Of a stretch of 64,000 bases of DNA, positions 46,107-54,100 are shown piece after piece. The position numbers and the translations under genes are program-made. The notes beneath the pieces are model-generated. The model saw only the letters and a list, made by a program, of their open reading frames with translations. It ran no database searches and had not been told where the DNA came from. The first letter of the stretch is position 1; each line of letters begins with the position of its first letter. Source of the stretch: Bradyrhizobiaceae bacterium Ga0074131 (GTDB taxonomy: Bacteria; Pseudomonadota; Alphaproteobacteria; Rhizobiales; Xanthobacteraceae); the NCBI GenBank assembly GCA_001464035.1, contig LNEC01000011.1, positions 124,001 through 188,000 on the forward strand. The letters run 5' to 3'.

Positions 46107-46574
46107 ATGGCCGAGAGACCTGCCGAGACGATTTATGTGCTCAACGGCCCGAACCTCAACCTGTTGGGGACCCGCGAGCCCGACACCTACGGCCACGCCC
46201 GGCTCGCCGATGTCGAGCAACTCTGTGCACAAACCGCCGCCCAGTTCGGCCTCCAGGCCGACTGCCGGCAGTCCAACCGCGAAGGCGAACTGATCGATTT
46301 CATCCACGAGGCGCACGCGAAGAAGGTCTCGGGGATCGTCATCAATGCCGGGGGCTATTCGCACACGTCGATCGCGCTGCATGACGCGCTGATGGCGGTA
46401 AGAATTCCGACCGTCGAAGTTCACATCAGCAATATCCACGCCCGCGAGGATTTCCGCCATCATTCCTTCACCGCCCGGGCCGCGTTCGCAACGCTTTGCG
46501 GCTTCGGCATTGACGGGTACCGGCTGGCGATCAATGGCCTTGCCGCCAAAATCGGCATCAAGGCAACAGCCTGA
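46107..46574 (+). CDS. aroQ: Type II 3-dehydroquinate dehydratase
   Basis: 155 residues. N-terminal [20 protein letters not shown] contains the catalytic Tyr-loop and substrate-binding Asn. [16 protein letters not shown] and [24 protein letters not shown] block ([14 protein letters not shown]) are diagnostic. It dehydrates 3-dehydroquinate to 3-dehydroshikimate in the shikimate pathway. It is the first gene of aroQ-accB-accC, a widely conserved order; accB begins 43 bases later. Confidence 0.97.
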   Translation: MAERPAETIYVLNGPNLNLLGTREPDTYGHARLADVEQLCAQTAAQFGLQADCRQSNREGELIDFIHEAHAKKVSGIVINAGGYSHTSIALHDALMAVRIPTVEVHISNIHAREDFRHHSFTARAAFATLCGFGIDGYRLAINGLAAKIGIKATA

Positions 46575-46617
46575 CGCCTATCGCCCGTCACCACCCAGAA
46601 AGCTCCGGATCAAGATC

Positions 46618-47100
46618 ATGGCGCGCCAGCCTGACGATACCAAAGCCGCGAAATTCAAGAGCGACGACAACGCGCTGATTCGCGAACTCGCACTGCTGCT
46701 CGACGAGACCAGCCTCACCGAGATCGAGATCGAACGCGCGGGCCTGCGGGTGCGGGTCGCACGCAACATCAGCATCGCCACATCCTTGCCGGCGAACTTG
46801 CAGCAGGCTTCATCGGGGACCGCGGTGAGCATTACACCGGCGGCTGTCGCCGATCTGGCAAAGCATCCCGGCGTGGTGCCCTCGCCGATGGTCGGCACCG
46901 CCTATTGGGCATCCGAGCCCGGCGCCAAGCCGTTCATCGAAGTCGGCTCCAAGGTAGCGGTCGGACAGACGCTCCTGATCATCGAAGCGATGAAGACGAT
47001 GAACCAGATTCCGTCGACCCGCGCCGGCACCGTGACGCAGATCCTCGTCGAGGACGGACAGCCGGTCGAATTCGGCGAACCGCTGGTAATTATTGAGTAA
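46618..47100 (+). CDS. accB: Biotin carboxyl carrier protein of acetyl-CoA carboxylase
   Basis: 160 residues from ATG 46618. The N-terminal part ([20 protein letters not shown]) and a flexible linker lead to the biotinyl domain (about 85-160). The biotinylated lysine is in [13 protein letters not shown], flanked by [18 protein letters not shown], whose region forms the characteristic AccB thumb. The biotin arm shuttles carboxyl groups from AccC to AccAD. Operon with aroQ and accC; a repeat of about 60 bases separates it from accC. Confidence 0.97.
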   Translation: MARQPDDTKAAKFKSDDNALIRELALLLDETSLTEIEIERAGLRVRVARNISIATSLPANLQQASSGTAVSITPAAVADLAKHPGVVPSPMVGTAYWASEPGAKPFIEVGSKVAVGQTLLIIEAMKTMNQIPSTRAGTVTQILVEDGQPVEFGEPLVIIE

Positions 47101-47107
47101 GAGGCGG

Positions 47108-47169
47108 GTGGCGAATAGCCGATAGAGTTCGCTGCTACGATTCGCTATTTGCCATTCACTATTCGCCAC
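47108..47169. repeat. GTGGCGAATAG..CTATTCGCCAC inverted repeat in the accB-accC gap
   Basis: Perfect 11-base inverted ends (47108-47118 and 47159-47169), with related inner arms (GAGTTCGCTGCTACGATTCG). The element fills almost the whole 79-base gap, ending 11 bases before the accC start, so it forms a hairpin inside the operon transcript next to the accC ribosome-binding region. Confidence 0.8.
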
Positions 47170-47179
47170 TTAGGACAAC

Positions 47180-48505
47180 ATGTTCGACAAAATTCTCATA
47201 GCCAATCGTGGCGAGATCGCACTGCGCATCCTGCGCGCGTGCAAGGAGCTGGGCATTGCCACGGTCGCGGTGCATTCCACCGCCGATGCCGACGCCATGC
47301 ATGTGCGGCTCGCCGACGAGAGCGTCTGCATCGGCCCGCCGCCGTCGAAGGACAGCTATCTCAACGTGCCGGCGCTGCTGGCGGCCTGCGAGATCACCGG
47401 CGCTGATGCGGTACATCCAGGTTACGGGTTTCTGTCGGAGAACGCCCGCTTCGCCGAAATCCTCGCCGATCACAATCTGCATTTCATCGGACCGAAGGCC
47501 GAGCACATCCGCCTGATGGGCGACAAGATCGAGGCCAAGAAGACCGCCAGCAGCCTCGGCATTCCCGTGGTACCCGGATCCGACGGCGCCGTCGGCGCCG
47601 AGGATGACGCGTTGGCGATCGCCGAGTCCATCGGCTTTCCGGTGCTGGTCAAGGCGGCTTCCGGCGGCGGTGGCCGGGGCATGAAGGTCGCGCAGACGGC
47701 CGACGACCTGATGCTGGCGCTGTCGACGGCGTCCAACGAGGCCAAATCGGCGTTCGGCGACGCCTCGGTCTATCTGGAAAAATACCTGCAGAAGCCGCGC
47801 CACATCCGCGGCGGCGCCATCCATCTCGGGGAGCGCGATTGCTCGCTGCAGCGGCGCCATCAGAAAATCTGGGAGGAAGGTCCCTCGCCCGTGCTCTCCG
47901 CCGCGGCGCGCGCCAGGATCGGGGCGACCTGCGCCAAGGCGATGCAGGACATGAAGTATCTCGGCGTCGGCACCATCGAGTTCCTGTACGAGGACGGCGA
48001 GTTCTACTTCATCGAAATGAACACCCGTATCCAGGTCGAGCATCCCGTCACCGAGTCGATCACCGATATCGACCTCGTGCTGGAACAGATCCGCATCGCC
48101 GCGGGCGGCGAACTGCCGGCGACCCAGGACGAGATCCAGATCATCGGCCATGCCATCGAGTGCCGCGTCAACGCGGAAAATCCGCAAACCTTCCGGCCCT
48201 CACCAGGCAAGATCCTGCAATACCATCCGCCGGGCGGCCTCGGCGTGCGGATCGATTCCGCCGTCTATCAGGGCTATGTCATTCCGCCCTATTACGACTC
48301 GCTGGTCGGCAAGCTGATCGTCCATGGCAAGACCCGGGGCGAGTGCCTGATGCGGCTGCGCCGCGCGCTGGACGAAATGGTGGTCGAAGGTATCGAGACC
48401 ACGCTGCCACTGTTCCGCGCCCTGGTGCGGGAGCCCGCCATCATCGACGGCGACTATCACATCCACTGGCTCGAACAGTACCTGGCCGGAAAGCCTGTTG
48501 GATGA
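47180..48505 (+). CDS. accC: Biotin carboxylase of acetyl-CoA carboxylase, with an apparent 8-residue deletion
   Basis: 441 residues. N-terminal FDKILIANRGEIALRILRA and the HPGYGFLSENARFA motif are standard. ATP-grasp elements KAASGGGGRGMKV, ERDCSLQRRHQK, EFLYEDGEFYFIEMNTRIQVE and a C-terminal PPYYDSLVGKLI domain follow. It carboxylates the biotin of AccB using ATP and bicarbonate. Oddity: after LEKYLQKPRHI (His at residue 208) the sequence goes straight to RGGAIHLGERD. The usual EIQVLGDG-type strand (eight residues) is missing, and the protein is correspondingly short of the usual 449-450. The frame is intact. Either a real in-frame 24-base deletion or an assembly error. Confidence 0.93.
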   Translation: MFDKILIANRGEIALRILRACKELGIATVAVHSTADADAMHVRLADESVCIGPPPSKDSYLNVPALLAACEITGADAVHPGYGFLSENARFAEILADHNLHFIGPKAEHIRLMGDKIEAKKTASSLGIPVVPGSDGAVGAEDDALAIAESIGFPVLVKAASGGGGRGMKVAQTADDLMLALSTASNEAKSAFGDASVYLEKYLQKPRHIRGGAIHLGERDCSLQRRHQKIWEEGPSPVLSAAARARIGATCAKAMQDMKYLGVGTIEFLYEDGEFYFIEMNTRIQVEHPVTESITDIDLVLEQIRIAAGGELPATQDEIQIIGHAIECRVNAENPQTFRPSPGKILQYHPPGGLGVRIDSAVYQGYVIPPYYDSLVGKLIVHGKTRGECLMRLRRALDEMVVEGIETTLPLFRALVREPAIIDGDYHIHWLEQYLAGKPVG

Positions 48506-48522
48506 GCCGATCACGGCGGTGC

Positions 48523-48547
48523 GGAACCAATCGTCAGGACCGGCGTT
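48523..48547 (+). promoter_or_regulatory. EcfG-type general stress promoter, site 2
   Basis: GGAAC (48523-48527), 16-base spacer, CGTT (48544-48547). It lies 64 bases before the GTG start of the CHASE3 kinase, in the gap after accC, and would drive the three-gene signalling operon. Confidence 0.75.
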
Positions 48548-48610
48548 CTGGCCGCTGGGGAGGCCTTTCGGGGGACCGCAGCATTCCTTGCTCCATGATT
48601 CGAGACTGCC

Positions 48611-50143
48611 GTGACGCCTGACGCCACGCGTCGCCGCGCGATTGGCCAGATTCTGCTGCTTGCGGCGGGGTTCTTGGTGCTGGTCGCGATCAGCACGGCG
48701 TCCGTCCTCCTCGTCAACAAGGCCCGCAAGGACAGTGCCCTGGTCGTGCACACCGTGGAGGTCGAGAATCGGATCAACAACTTGTTGCTGGACATCCGCC
48801 GTGCCGAAAGCGCCGCGCGCGGCTATCTGCTGACCCGCGGACCGGAGTTCCTGAAAGACCATCAGTCGGCGATTGCGACCATCATTCCGGGCGTCAACGA
48901 GTTGGCGCAGTCGATATCCGACAACCCTCGTCAGGTCGACAACCTCGGGAGATTTCGGGCGGCGGTCGAAACCCGGCTTGAACAGTTCAGGCAACAAATG
49001 ATGCTTGTCGCGCGCAACCAGCCCGAGAGCGCCGTGGCGCTGGTTCAAGCCGCCGCCGCCGACAACATCGGCGGGTCGATCCGCCAACTGGCGGCCGTCA
49101 TGAGCACCGAAGAAGCGCGCTTGTTCGCTTTGCGAACCGCCGACGCCGACCGCAGCCAGCAACTGGCGGCGATCGTGACCATCGCCGGCTCCGGCCTGGT
49201 GATCGCGCTGGCCGGCGTTTCCATTTTTCTGGTGCGGCGCTCGGCAGGCGCGCGCGACGACGCCGAAGCCATGTTGCGCGACAACAACCTCAATCTGGAG
49301 ACCACCGTCGACCAGCGCACCGCCGATCTGCGCGAGGCCAATGAGGAGATTCAGCGCTTCGCCTATATCGTCAGCCACGATCTGCGTTCGCCGCTGGTCA
49401 ATATCATGGGTTTCACCAGCGAACTCGAGGAATTGCGCGGCGACATCTTCCGGCGGATCGCATCGCTGGCCCGCGCCGGATCTTCCGCGCCGCCGGCGCC
49501 CGACAACGCCACCGACACCGCCGAGCCCCTCCTCGAAGGCGCCGACAAGCAGCTCTCGCAGGATTTTTCCGAGGCGCTCGGGTTCATCAAGTCGTCGATC
49601 GCCAAGATGGACCGGCTGATCACGGCGATCCTCAACCTTACCCGCGAGGGGCGGCGCGAGTTTCAGCCGGTGCGGATCGATACGCGCGAACTGGTCGAGA
49701 CCATCGTGACCACCATGGCGCATCAGGCCGCCGAGGCCGAGGCCGAAATCCGGATCGAACCGCTGCCCGAAATCGTCAGCGACCGCCTCTCGATGGAGCA
49801 GATTTTTTCCAACCTGATCGACAACGCGCTAAAATATCTCAAGCCGGGAGTTCCCGGCGAGATCTCGGTCCGGGGCCGGACCAAGCTCGGCTTTGCGATT
49901 TTCGAGGTCACCGACAACGGCCGCGGCATCGATCCCAAGGACCACCAGCGGATCTTCGACCTGTTCCGACGCGCCGGCACCCAGGACAGACCAGGACAGG
50001 GAATAGGCCTCGCCCATGTCCGGGCCCTGGTGCGACGTCTCGGCGGAACCATGTCGGTGTCGTCGGAACTCAACGCCGGCAGTACCTTCACCATCACGCT
50101 GCCCATTCGCTGGGCAGCCAGTAACCGGAACAGGGATTCATGA
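48611..50143 (+). CDS. CHASE3-domain sensor histidine kinase
   Basis: 510 residues from a GTG. Two membrane segments (about 12-35 and 178-205) flank a periplasmic CHASE3 domain (about 40-175; VENRINNLLLDIRRAESAAR and RGYLLTRGPEFL). The HisKA domain has the phosphoacceptor His in YIVSHDLRSPLVN (about 256) followed by a variable insert (about 280-320, Pro/Asp rich). HATPase follows, with N box IFSNLIDNALKYL, G1 VTDNGRGID, F box IFDLFRRAG and G2 GQGIGLAHVRALV. The kinase resembles the Cph1-type C-terminal module. The signal sensed is unknown. It overlaps the next gene by four bases (ATGA). Confidence 0.94.
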   Translation: MTPDATRRRAIGQILLLAAGFLVLVAISTASVLLVNKARKDSALVVHTVEVENRINNLLLDIRRAESAARGYLLTRGPEFLKDHQSAIATIIPGVNELAQSISDNPRQVDNLGRFRAAVETRLEQFRQQMMLVARNQPESAVALVQAAAADNIGGSIRQLAAVMSTEEARLFALRTADADRSQQLAAIVTIAGSGLVIALAGVSIFLVRRSAGARDDAEAMLRDNNLNLETTVDQRTADLREANEEIQRFAYIVSHDLRSPLVNIMGFTSELEELRGDIFRRIASLARAGSSAPPAPDNATDTAEPLLEGADKQLSQDFSEALGFIKSSIAKMDRLITAILNLTREGRREFQPVRIDTRELVETIVTTMAHQAAEAEAEIRIEPLPEIVSDRLSMEQIFSNLIDNALKYLKPGVPGEISVRGRTKLGFAIFEVTDNGRGIDPKDHQRIFDLFRRAGTQDRPGQGIGLAHVRALVRRLGGTMSVSSELNAGSTFTITLPIRWAASNRNRDS

Positions 50144-50580
50144 GCAGTCCAGTCACCATCATCATGATCGAGGACGACGAGGGACACGCCCGTCTGATCG
50201 AACGCAATATCCGGCGCTCCGGCGTCAACAACGCGATCGTGCCGTTCACCAACGGTACAGATGCTGTGAATTACCTGTTCGGCGGCGACGGCAGCGGCAT
50301 CGACCACAAGGGGAGTGCGCTGCTGATTTTGCTCGATCTGAATTTGCCCGATATGACCGGCATCGACATCTTGCGGCGGGTCAAGGAAAACAGTTACCTC
50401 AAATGCGCGCCGGTGGTGGTGCTCACCACGACCGACGATTCCCAGGAGATCAAGCGCTGCTACGACCTCGGCGCCAACGTCTACATCACCAAGCCGGTGA
50501 ACTACGAAAGTTTCGCCAACGCCATTCGCCAGCTAGGCCTGTTCTTCTCCGTCATTCAGGTACCGCCAGCCGCCACATGA
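50140..50580 (+). CDS. Single-domain response regulator (Rcp1-like)
   Basis: 146 residues, one receiver domain. It begins VTIIMIEDDEGHARLIERNI (acidic pair DD), the phosphoacceptor Asp66 is in ILLDLNLPDMTG, and the conserved Thr and Lys are in VVVLTTTDD and VYITKPVNYESF. No output domain, so it acts by protein contact or as a phosphate relay. It overlaps its kinase upstream and the next gene downstream by four bases each, so all three are translationally coupled. The sequence type is that of phytochrome-associated Rcp1 regulators rather than the FATGUY regulators known in stress signalling. Confidence 0.93.
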   Translation: MSSPVTIIMIEDDEGHARLIERNIRRSGVNNAIVPFTNGTDAVNYLFGGDGSGIDHKGSALLILLDLNLPDMTGIDILRRVKENSYLKCAPVVVLTTTDDSQEIKRCYDLGANVYITKPVNYESFANAIRQLGLFFSVIQVPPAAT

Positions 50581-51668
50581 CCGCGACCATGCCTACGCTG
50601 CTCTACATCGACGACGACACGGCGCTGGCCCGGCTGGTTGACCGCGGCCTGACGCGGCTAGGCTTCAAGGTGTTCCATGCCGAGGGCGGCGCGGCGGGCC
50701 TGGACCGGCTGCATCAGGGCGACATCGACGTCGTCGCGCTCGATCAGTACATGCCCGGCCTCGACGGCCTCGAGACGCTGGAGCGAATCCTGGCAATCCC
50801 GAACGCGCCGCCGGTGGTTTTCGTCACGGCCTCGCAGGATTCCGCGATCGCGGTCACCGCGCTGAAGGCCGGTGCCGCCGATTATCTGGTCAAGGACGTC
50901 CAGGGCGATTTCATCCCCCTGCTCCACGTCGCTGTCGACAGTGCGATCAAGCAGGCGATGGTTCGCAAGGCCCGCGATGAGGCCGAGGCCGAGGTCCACG
51001 CCTCGCGCGACCGCTATGCCGCGCTCGCCGCCGAACGCGAGGTGCTGCTGCGCGAGGTCAACCATCGCGTCGGCAACTCTCTGCAGATCATCGCCTCGCT
51101 GCTGCACCTGCAGGCCAATTCGAGCAACCAGGACGACGTCAAGGCGGCGCTGACCAATGCCATGGGGCGGGTCGCCGCGGTGGCGCAGGTGCACCGCCGG
51201 CTCTACACCTCGCACGACCTCAAGAGCGTGCTGCTGAACCAATATCTCGAAGCCCTGCTCGAGGACCTGAGGCGGTCCGCCGAGGGCAACAAGATGTCGC
51301 GGCTGACCTTGAAGGCCGAACCGGTAGAGATTGATCCCGATCGCGCGGTGGCGATCGGCATCATCGTCAACGAGTTGGTGATGAACGCGGTGAAATATGC
51401 TTATCCCGACGGCGCCGGGCCGATCCACGTCACCCTCGACGCCGACGGCGACGATCTCGAACTGGCGATCTGCGACGACGGTGTTGGGCTCAATGTCAAG
51501 ATCGATCCGCGCTCCACCGGCATGGGACAGCGCATCGTATCCGCGATGGCGTCGAAACTGGAAGCCAGCGTCGAACGCGATCCAGCCCATCCCGGCACCC
51601 GGATCGTCATGCGATTTCGCCGCGCCAACAAGCCGGCGGTAAAACCCGGCTGTGCGGCGGCGAGCTAG
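50577..51668 (+). CDS. Receiver domain fused to a HisKA_2 (HRXXN-type) histidine kinase
   Basis: 363 residues from ATG 50577. An N-terminal receiver (about 7-125) has LLYIDDDTALARLV, the phosphoacceptor Asp55 in VALDQYMPGLDG, and FVTASQDSAIAVTALKAGAADYLVK. A linker helix (to about 155) leads to a HisKA_2 dimerisation region, EVNHRVGNSLQIIASLLHLQ, with His at 163 in the HRxxN motif. HATPase follows: IIVNELVMNAVKYAYPDG, AICDDGVGLN, GMGQRIVSAMASKL. HRXXN and HWE kinases feed the PhyR general stress pathway in alphaproteobacteria. PhyR, NepR and EcfG genes themselves are not in this window. Confidence 0.93.
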   Translation: MTATMPTLLYIDDDTALARLVDRGLTRLGFKVFHAEGGAAGLDRLHQGDIDVVALDQYMPGLDGLETLERILAIPNAPPVVFVTASQDSAIAVTALKAGAADYLVKDVQGDFIPLLHVAVDSAIKQAMVRKARDEAEAEVHASRDRYAALAAEREVLLREVNHRVGNSLQIIASLLHLQANSSNQDDVKAALTNAMGRVAAVAQVHRRLYTSHDLKSVLLNQYLEALLEDLRRSAEGNKMSRLTLKAEPVEIDPDRAVAIGIIVNELVMNAVKYAYPDGAGPIHVTLDADGDDLELAICDDGVGLNVKIDPRSTGMGQRIVSAMASKLEASVERDPAHPGTRIVMRFRRANKPAVKPGCAAAS

Positions 51669-51826
51669 CCGCTAGCCAGATTGACGGAGCGCGGGACCGC
51701 GACTCGTCGAGCGCGGAGCAATGCGTGGACATTTCTCGCGCTGCTGGCTGATGGCCACCTTCGATATCGCGCCCGCCAAATCACTTGTACTGAGAGGTCC
51801 GCCTGCCGATGCTTTACCGGGAACGC

Positions 51827-51898
51827 TTAACGAAGTCCGAGAAAGCCGGCGACAAGGAGGATCACGACGATGACGCCGATGATGTAGAAAATGTTCAT
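51827..51898 (-). CDS. 23-residue single-pass membrane peptide
   Basis: ATG at 51898 preceded by CTGGAGTGCACC (GGAG at a good distance); the stop is TAA at 51827. The peptide begins MNIFYIIGVIVVILLVAGF and ends in Arg, so nearly the whole chain is one membrane helix with a short basic tail. It has a perfect EcfG promoter 60-80 bases upstream. Such tiny hydrophobic proteins are usually missed by annotation; role unknown, possibly membrane stress adaptation or modulation of a larger membrane protein. It lies convergent to the signalling operon. Confidence 0.7.
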   Translation of the reverse strand: MNIFYIIGVIVVILLVAGFLGLR

Positions 51899-52217
51899 GG
51901 TGCACTCCAGGTTGATGTATGCGCGATTTCGGCATGAAAGCGCGTCCATCAGGAACGTTTTCGTCTGCAAGGAGGTTCCCCCGGAATGGCGCATTGCAAG
52001 CCTGGTCGCGAACAAAGAGCTGTAAGCGACGACTTTTTCGATATGGTCAAAATTGCTCAGATTTTCTTTCGAATCCGGGCGACCTTTCGGCGGGCGTCGC
52101 GTTTGAGAACTGCGACGCCGCATGGGAGTTCTAGCCCCAGGACTCTGAACTTCAGAGGGGCGGGCTGCGCGGCCGCGGGCTAGCAGCGCGTGCCCCCGGG
52201 CTGCTATCCTGCCGTCC
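51899..52217. other. Gene-free region between the membrane peptide and aat
   Basis: 319 bases. It holds the EcfG site (51954-51979) and otherwise no supported gene on either strand. The aat promoter must lie here but no clear boxes were seen. Confidence 0.5.
51954..51979 (-). promoter_or_regulatory. EcfG-type general stress promoter, site 3
   Basis: On the minus strand GGAAC (51979-51975), 17-base spacer, CGTT (51957-51954). It is 56 bases upstream of the 23-residue peptide start. Confidence 0.75.
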
Positions 52218-52898
52218 ATGACGTCGCGCGACTCCGCCTTTTTCGACATCACGCCCGAAGTGCTGCTGCGCGCCTACGCCTGCGGCATCTTTCCGATGGC
52301 CGAGAGTGCCGACGATCCGACCTTGTTCTGGGTCGAGCCGGAAATGCGCGGCGTCATTCCGCTCGACGGCTTTCGCATCGCCTCGCGCCTGGCGCGCACC
52401 GTGCGCTCCGACGCCTTCACCGTCACCGTCGACACCGCCTTCAAGGCGGTGATCGCCGGCTGCGCCGCGCCGCAGGCCGGCCGCGACGACACCTGGATCA
52501 ACAAGCGCATCCGCGATCTCTATCTCGGGCTGCACGGGCTCGGGCACTGCCACAGCGTCGAGGTCTGGCGGAATAACGACCTGGTCGGCGGGTTGTACGG
52601 GGTCAGCCTCGGTCGCGCGTTTTTCGGCGAAAGCATGTTTCATCGTGCACGTGACGCCTCCAAGGTGGCGCTGGTGCATCTCGTAGCACGGCTGATCGCG
52701 GGCGGTTTCGAGCTGCTCGACACACAATATGTCACCGAGCATTTGCGTAGCTTCGGAGCGGTCGAAATTCCGCGGCGGCGCTACACGGCTCTGCTCGACA
52801 AGGCGGTCAATGGTCCCGCCGCCGATTTCGTCCGGTTGCCGGTCGAACGTCCGATCAGCGGGGCGCGGGCGCTGGAGATCATTGCGCAGCGCGGATAG
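52218..52898 (+). CDS. aat: Leucyl/phenylalanyl-tRNA-protein transferase
   Basis: 226 residues. Family hallmarks are [14 protein letters not shown] near the N-terminus, [61 protein letters not shown] and [20 protein letters not shown]. It transfers Leu or Phe from charged tRNA to proteins with N-terminal Lys or Arg, marking them for ClpAP. It often lies near accBC and DUF2155/NDUFA12 genes in this group (recalled). Here a signalling operon and a Rieske fusion gene intervene. Confidence 0.96.
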   Translation: MTSRDSAFFDITPEVLLRAYACGIFPMAESADDPTLFWVEPEMRGVIPLDGFRIASRLARTVRSDAFTVTVDTAFKAVIAGCAAPQAGRDDTWINKRIRDLYLGLHGLGHCHSVEVWRNNDLVGGLYGVSLGRAFFGESMFHRARDASKVALVHLVARLIAGGFELLDTQYVTEHLRSFGAVEIPRRRYTALLDKAVNGPAADFVRLPVERPISGARALEIIAQRG

Positions 52899-53011
52899 GT
52901 GTCGACGGACGCGGCGACGCCACAAGCGCCTGCAAGGCCCGTGTCTGCAAGGCTAGTTGACGTCGAGCACTGCCGAATCCATTCTCGGCATCCATCGGGA
53001 GGCTCAAAGCG

Positions 53012-54100
53012 ATGGCAGACCATGAAGACTGGGTTGATCTGGGCAGGGCGGATGATCTGTCCGGCATCCCACTGCAGCGTGTCGCTGCCAGGTCCCGGCA
53101 GCTTGCAATATCCTGCAAGGACGGGACGTTCGGGGTAGTCTCGAATGCGTGCAATCATGTCGGCGGCCCGCTCGGCGACGGGCGGCTCGACGGCGACTAC
53201 ATCGTTTGCCCGTGGCACAATTGGAAATTCCATCGCTGCAGTGGCGTCGGCGAGCCGGGGTACGAGCAGGACCGCGTGCCGGCCTATCCGGTGAAAGTCG
53301 AGAACGAACGCGTTTTCGTCAATCTCGCCGGCGCCACCAAGCGCCACAAAAGTCCGCATCAACCACACCCGCTTGAGCGAAAGGTCGAGCGTGCCTCCGG
53401 ACCGTTACGCCTGGTCGGAATAGCGACGACTGCGATGGATGCCGCCAACCCGCGTTTCTCAGGGTCGGACCATCTGCTCAACCATGTGCTCGAGGCGGCG
53501 CGCGGGCTCGGCGCCGAGGCGAAACTGATCAGGCTGAACAGTCTCGCGTTTCGCAATTGTGAAGGCTACTACTCGAAAGCCGCACGCGCCTGTACGTGGC
53601 CATGCTCGATTACGCAAATGGATCCGTCAGACCAGATGGATCAGATCTATGAAGCGTTGGTGCATTGGGCGGATGCCGTCATTGTATCGTCGCCGATCCG
53701 ATGGGGCGCGGCCTCGTCCCTCTATTTCAAAATGGCGGAACGGCTCAATTGCGTGCAGAACGCGGTTACCGTCCACAACCGGGTGCTGATTCGAAACAAG
53801 GTCGCCGGATTTATCATTGTTGGCGGTCAGGACAATATTCAGGCGGTGGCCGGCCAGATGCTTGGCTTTTTCGCCGAACTGGGTTTCATCTTTCCGCAGT
53901 TTCCCTATGTCGCTCATTCGCGCGGCTGGTCGCACGAGGACATGGAAAACAACGTTGCAATCGTGCGCGACTCCCGCGATCTCGCCGAAGGCGCCGCCAA
54001 ACTCACGAAACGATGCCTGGATCTGGCAACCGCGCTGATAGCCCGAGACGTGGCCCCTGCGTCGATCGAGCGTGGCGGCCGCAAGGCGCACCCGATCTAG
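53012..54100 (+). CDS. Rieske [2Fe-2S] domain fused to a flavodoxin-like NAD(P)H-dependent reductase
   Basis: 362 residues from ATG 53012 with GGGAGG upstream. The N-terminal third (about 1-105) is a Rieske ferredoxin: ligand motifs CNHVGG (CxH) and CPWHNWKF (CxxH). After a linker rich in His and Lys, the C-terminal part (about 130-330) is a flavodoxin-like FMN reductase domain: RLVGIATTAMDAANPRFSGS with SGS phosphate contact, AKLIRLNSLAF, ADAVIVSSPIRWGAASS, and VAGFIIVGGQDNIQAVAGQM. Together they could pass electrons from NAD(P)H via FMN to the 2Fe-2S centre, or the reverse. The substrate is unknown. Its 3' end overlaps the DUF2155 gene by four bases, tail to tail. Confidence 0.88.
   Translation: MADHEDWVDLGRADDLSGIPLQRVAARSRQLAISCKDGTFGVVSNACNHVGGPLGDGRLDGDYIVCPWHNWKFHRCSGVGEPGYEQDRVPAYPVKVENERVFVNLAGATKRHKSPHQPHPLERKVERASGPLRLVGIATTAMDAANPRFSGSDHLLNHVLEAARGLGAEAKLIRLNSLAFRNCEGYYSKAARACTWPCSITQMDPSDQMDQIYEALVHWADAVIVSSPIRWGAASSLYFKMAERLNCVQNAVTVHNRVLIRNKVAGFIIVGGQDNIQAVAGQMLGFFAELGFIFPQFPYVAHSRGWSHEDMENNVAIVRDSRDLAEGAAKLTKRCLDLATALIARDVAPASIERGGRKAHPI

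Noticed and set aside
51952..51977. A second, divergent EcfG promoter on the plus strand at the same spot
   Set aside because: GGAAC is followed by GTT only after 18 bases with G instead of C before it, and no plus-strand gene starts nearby.
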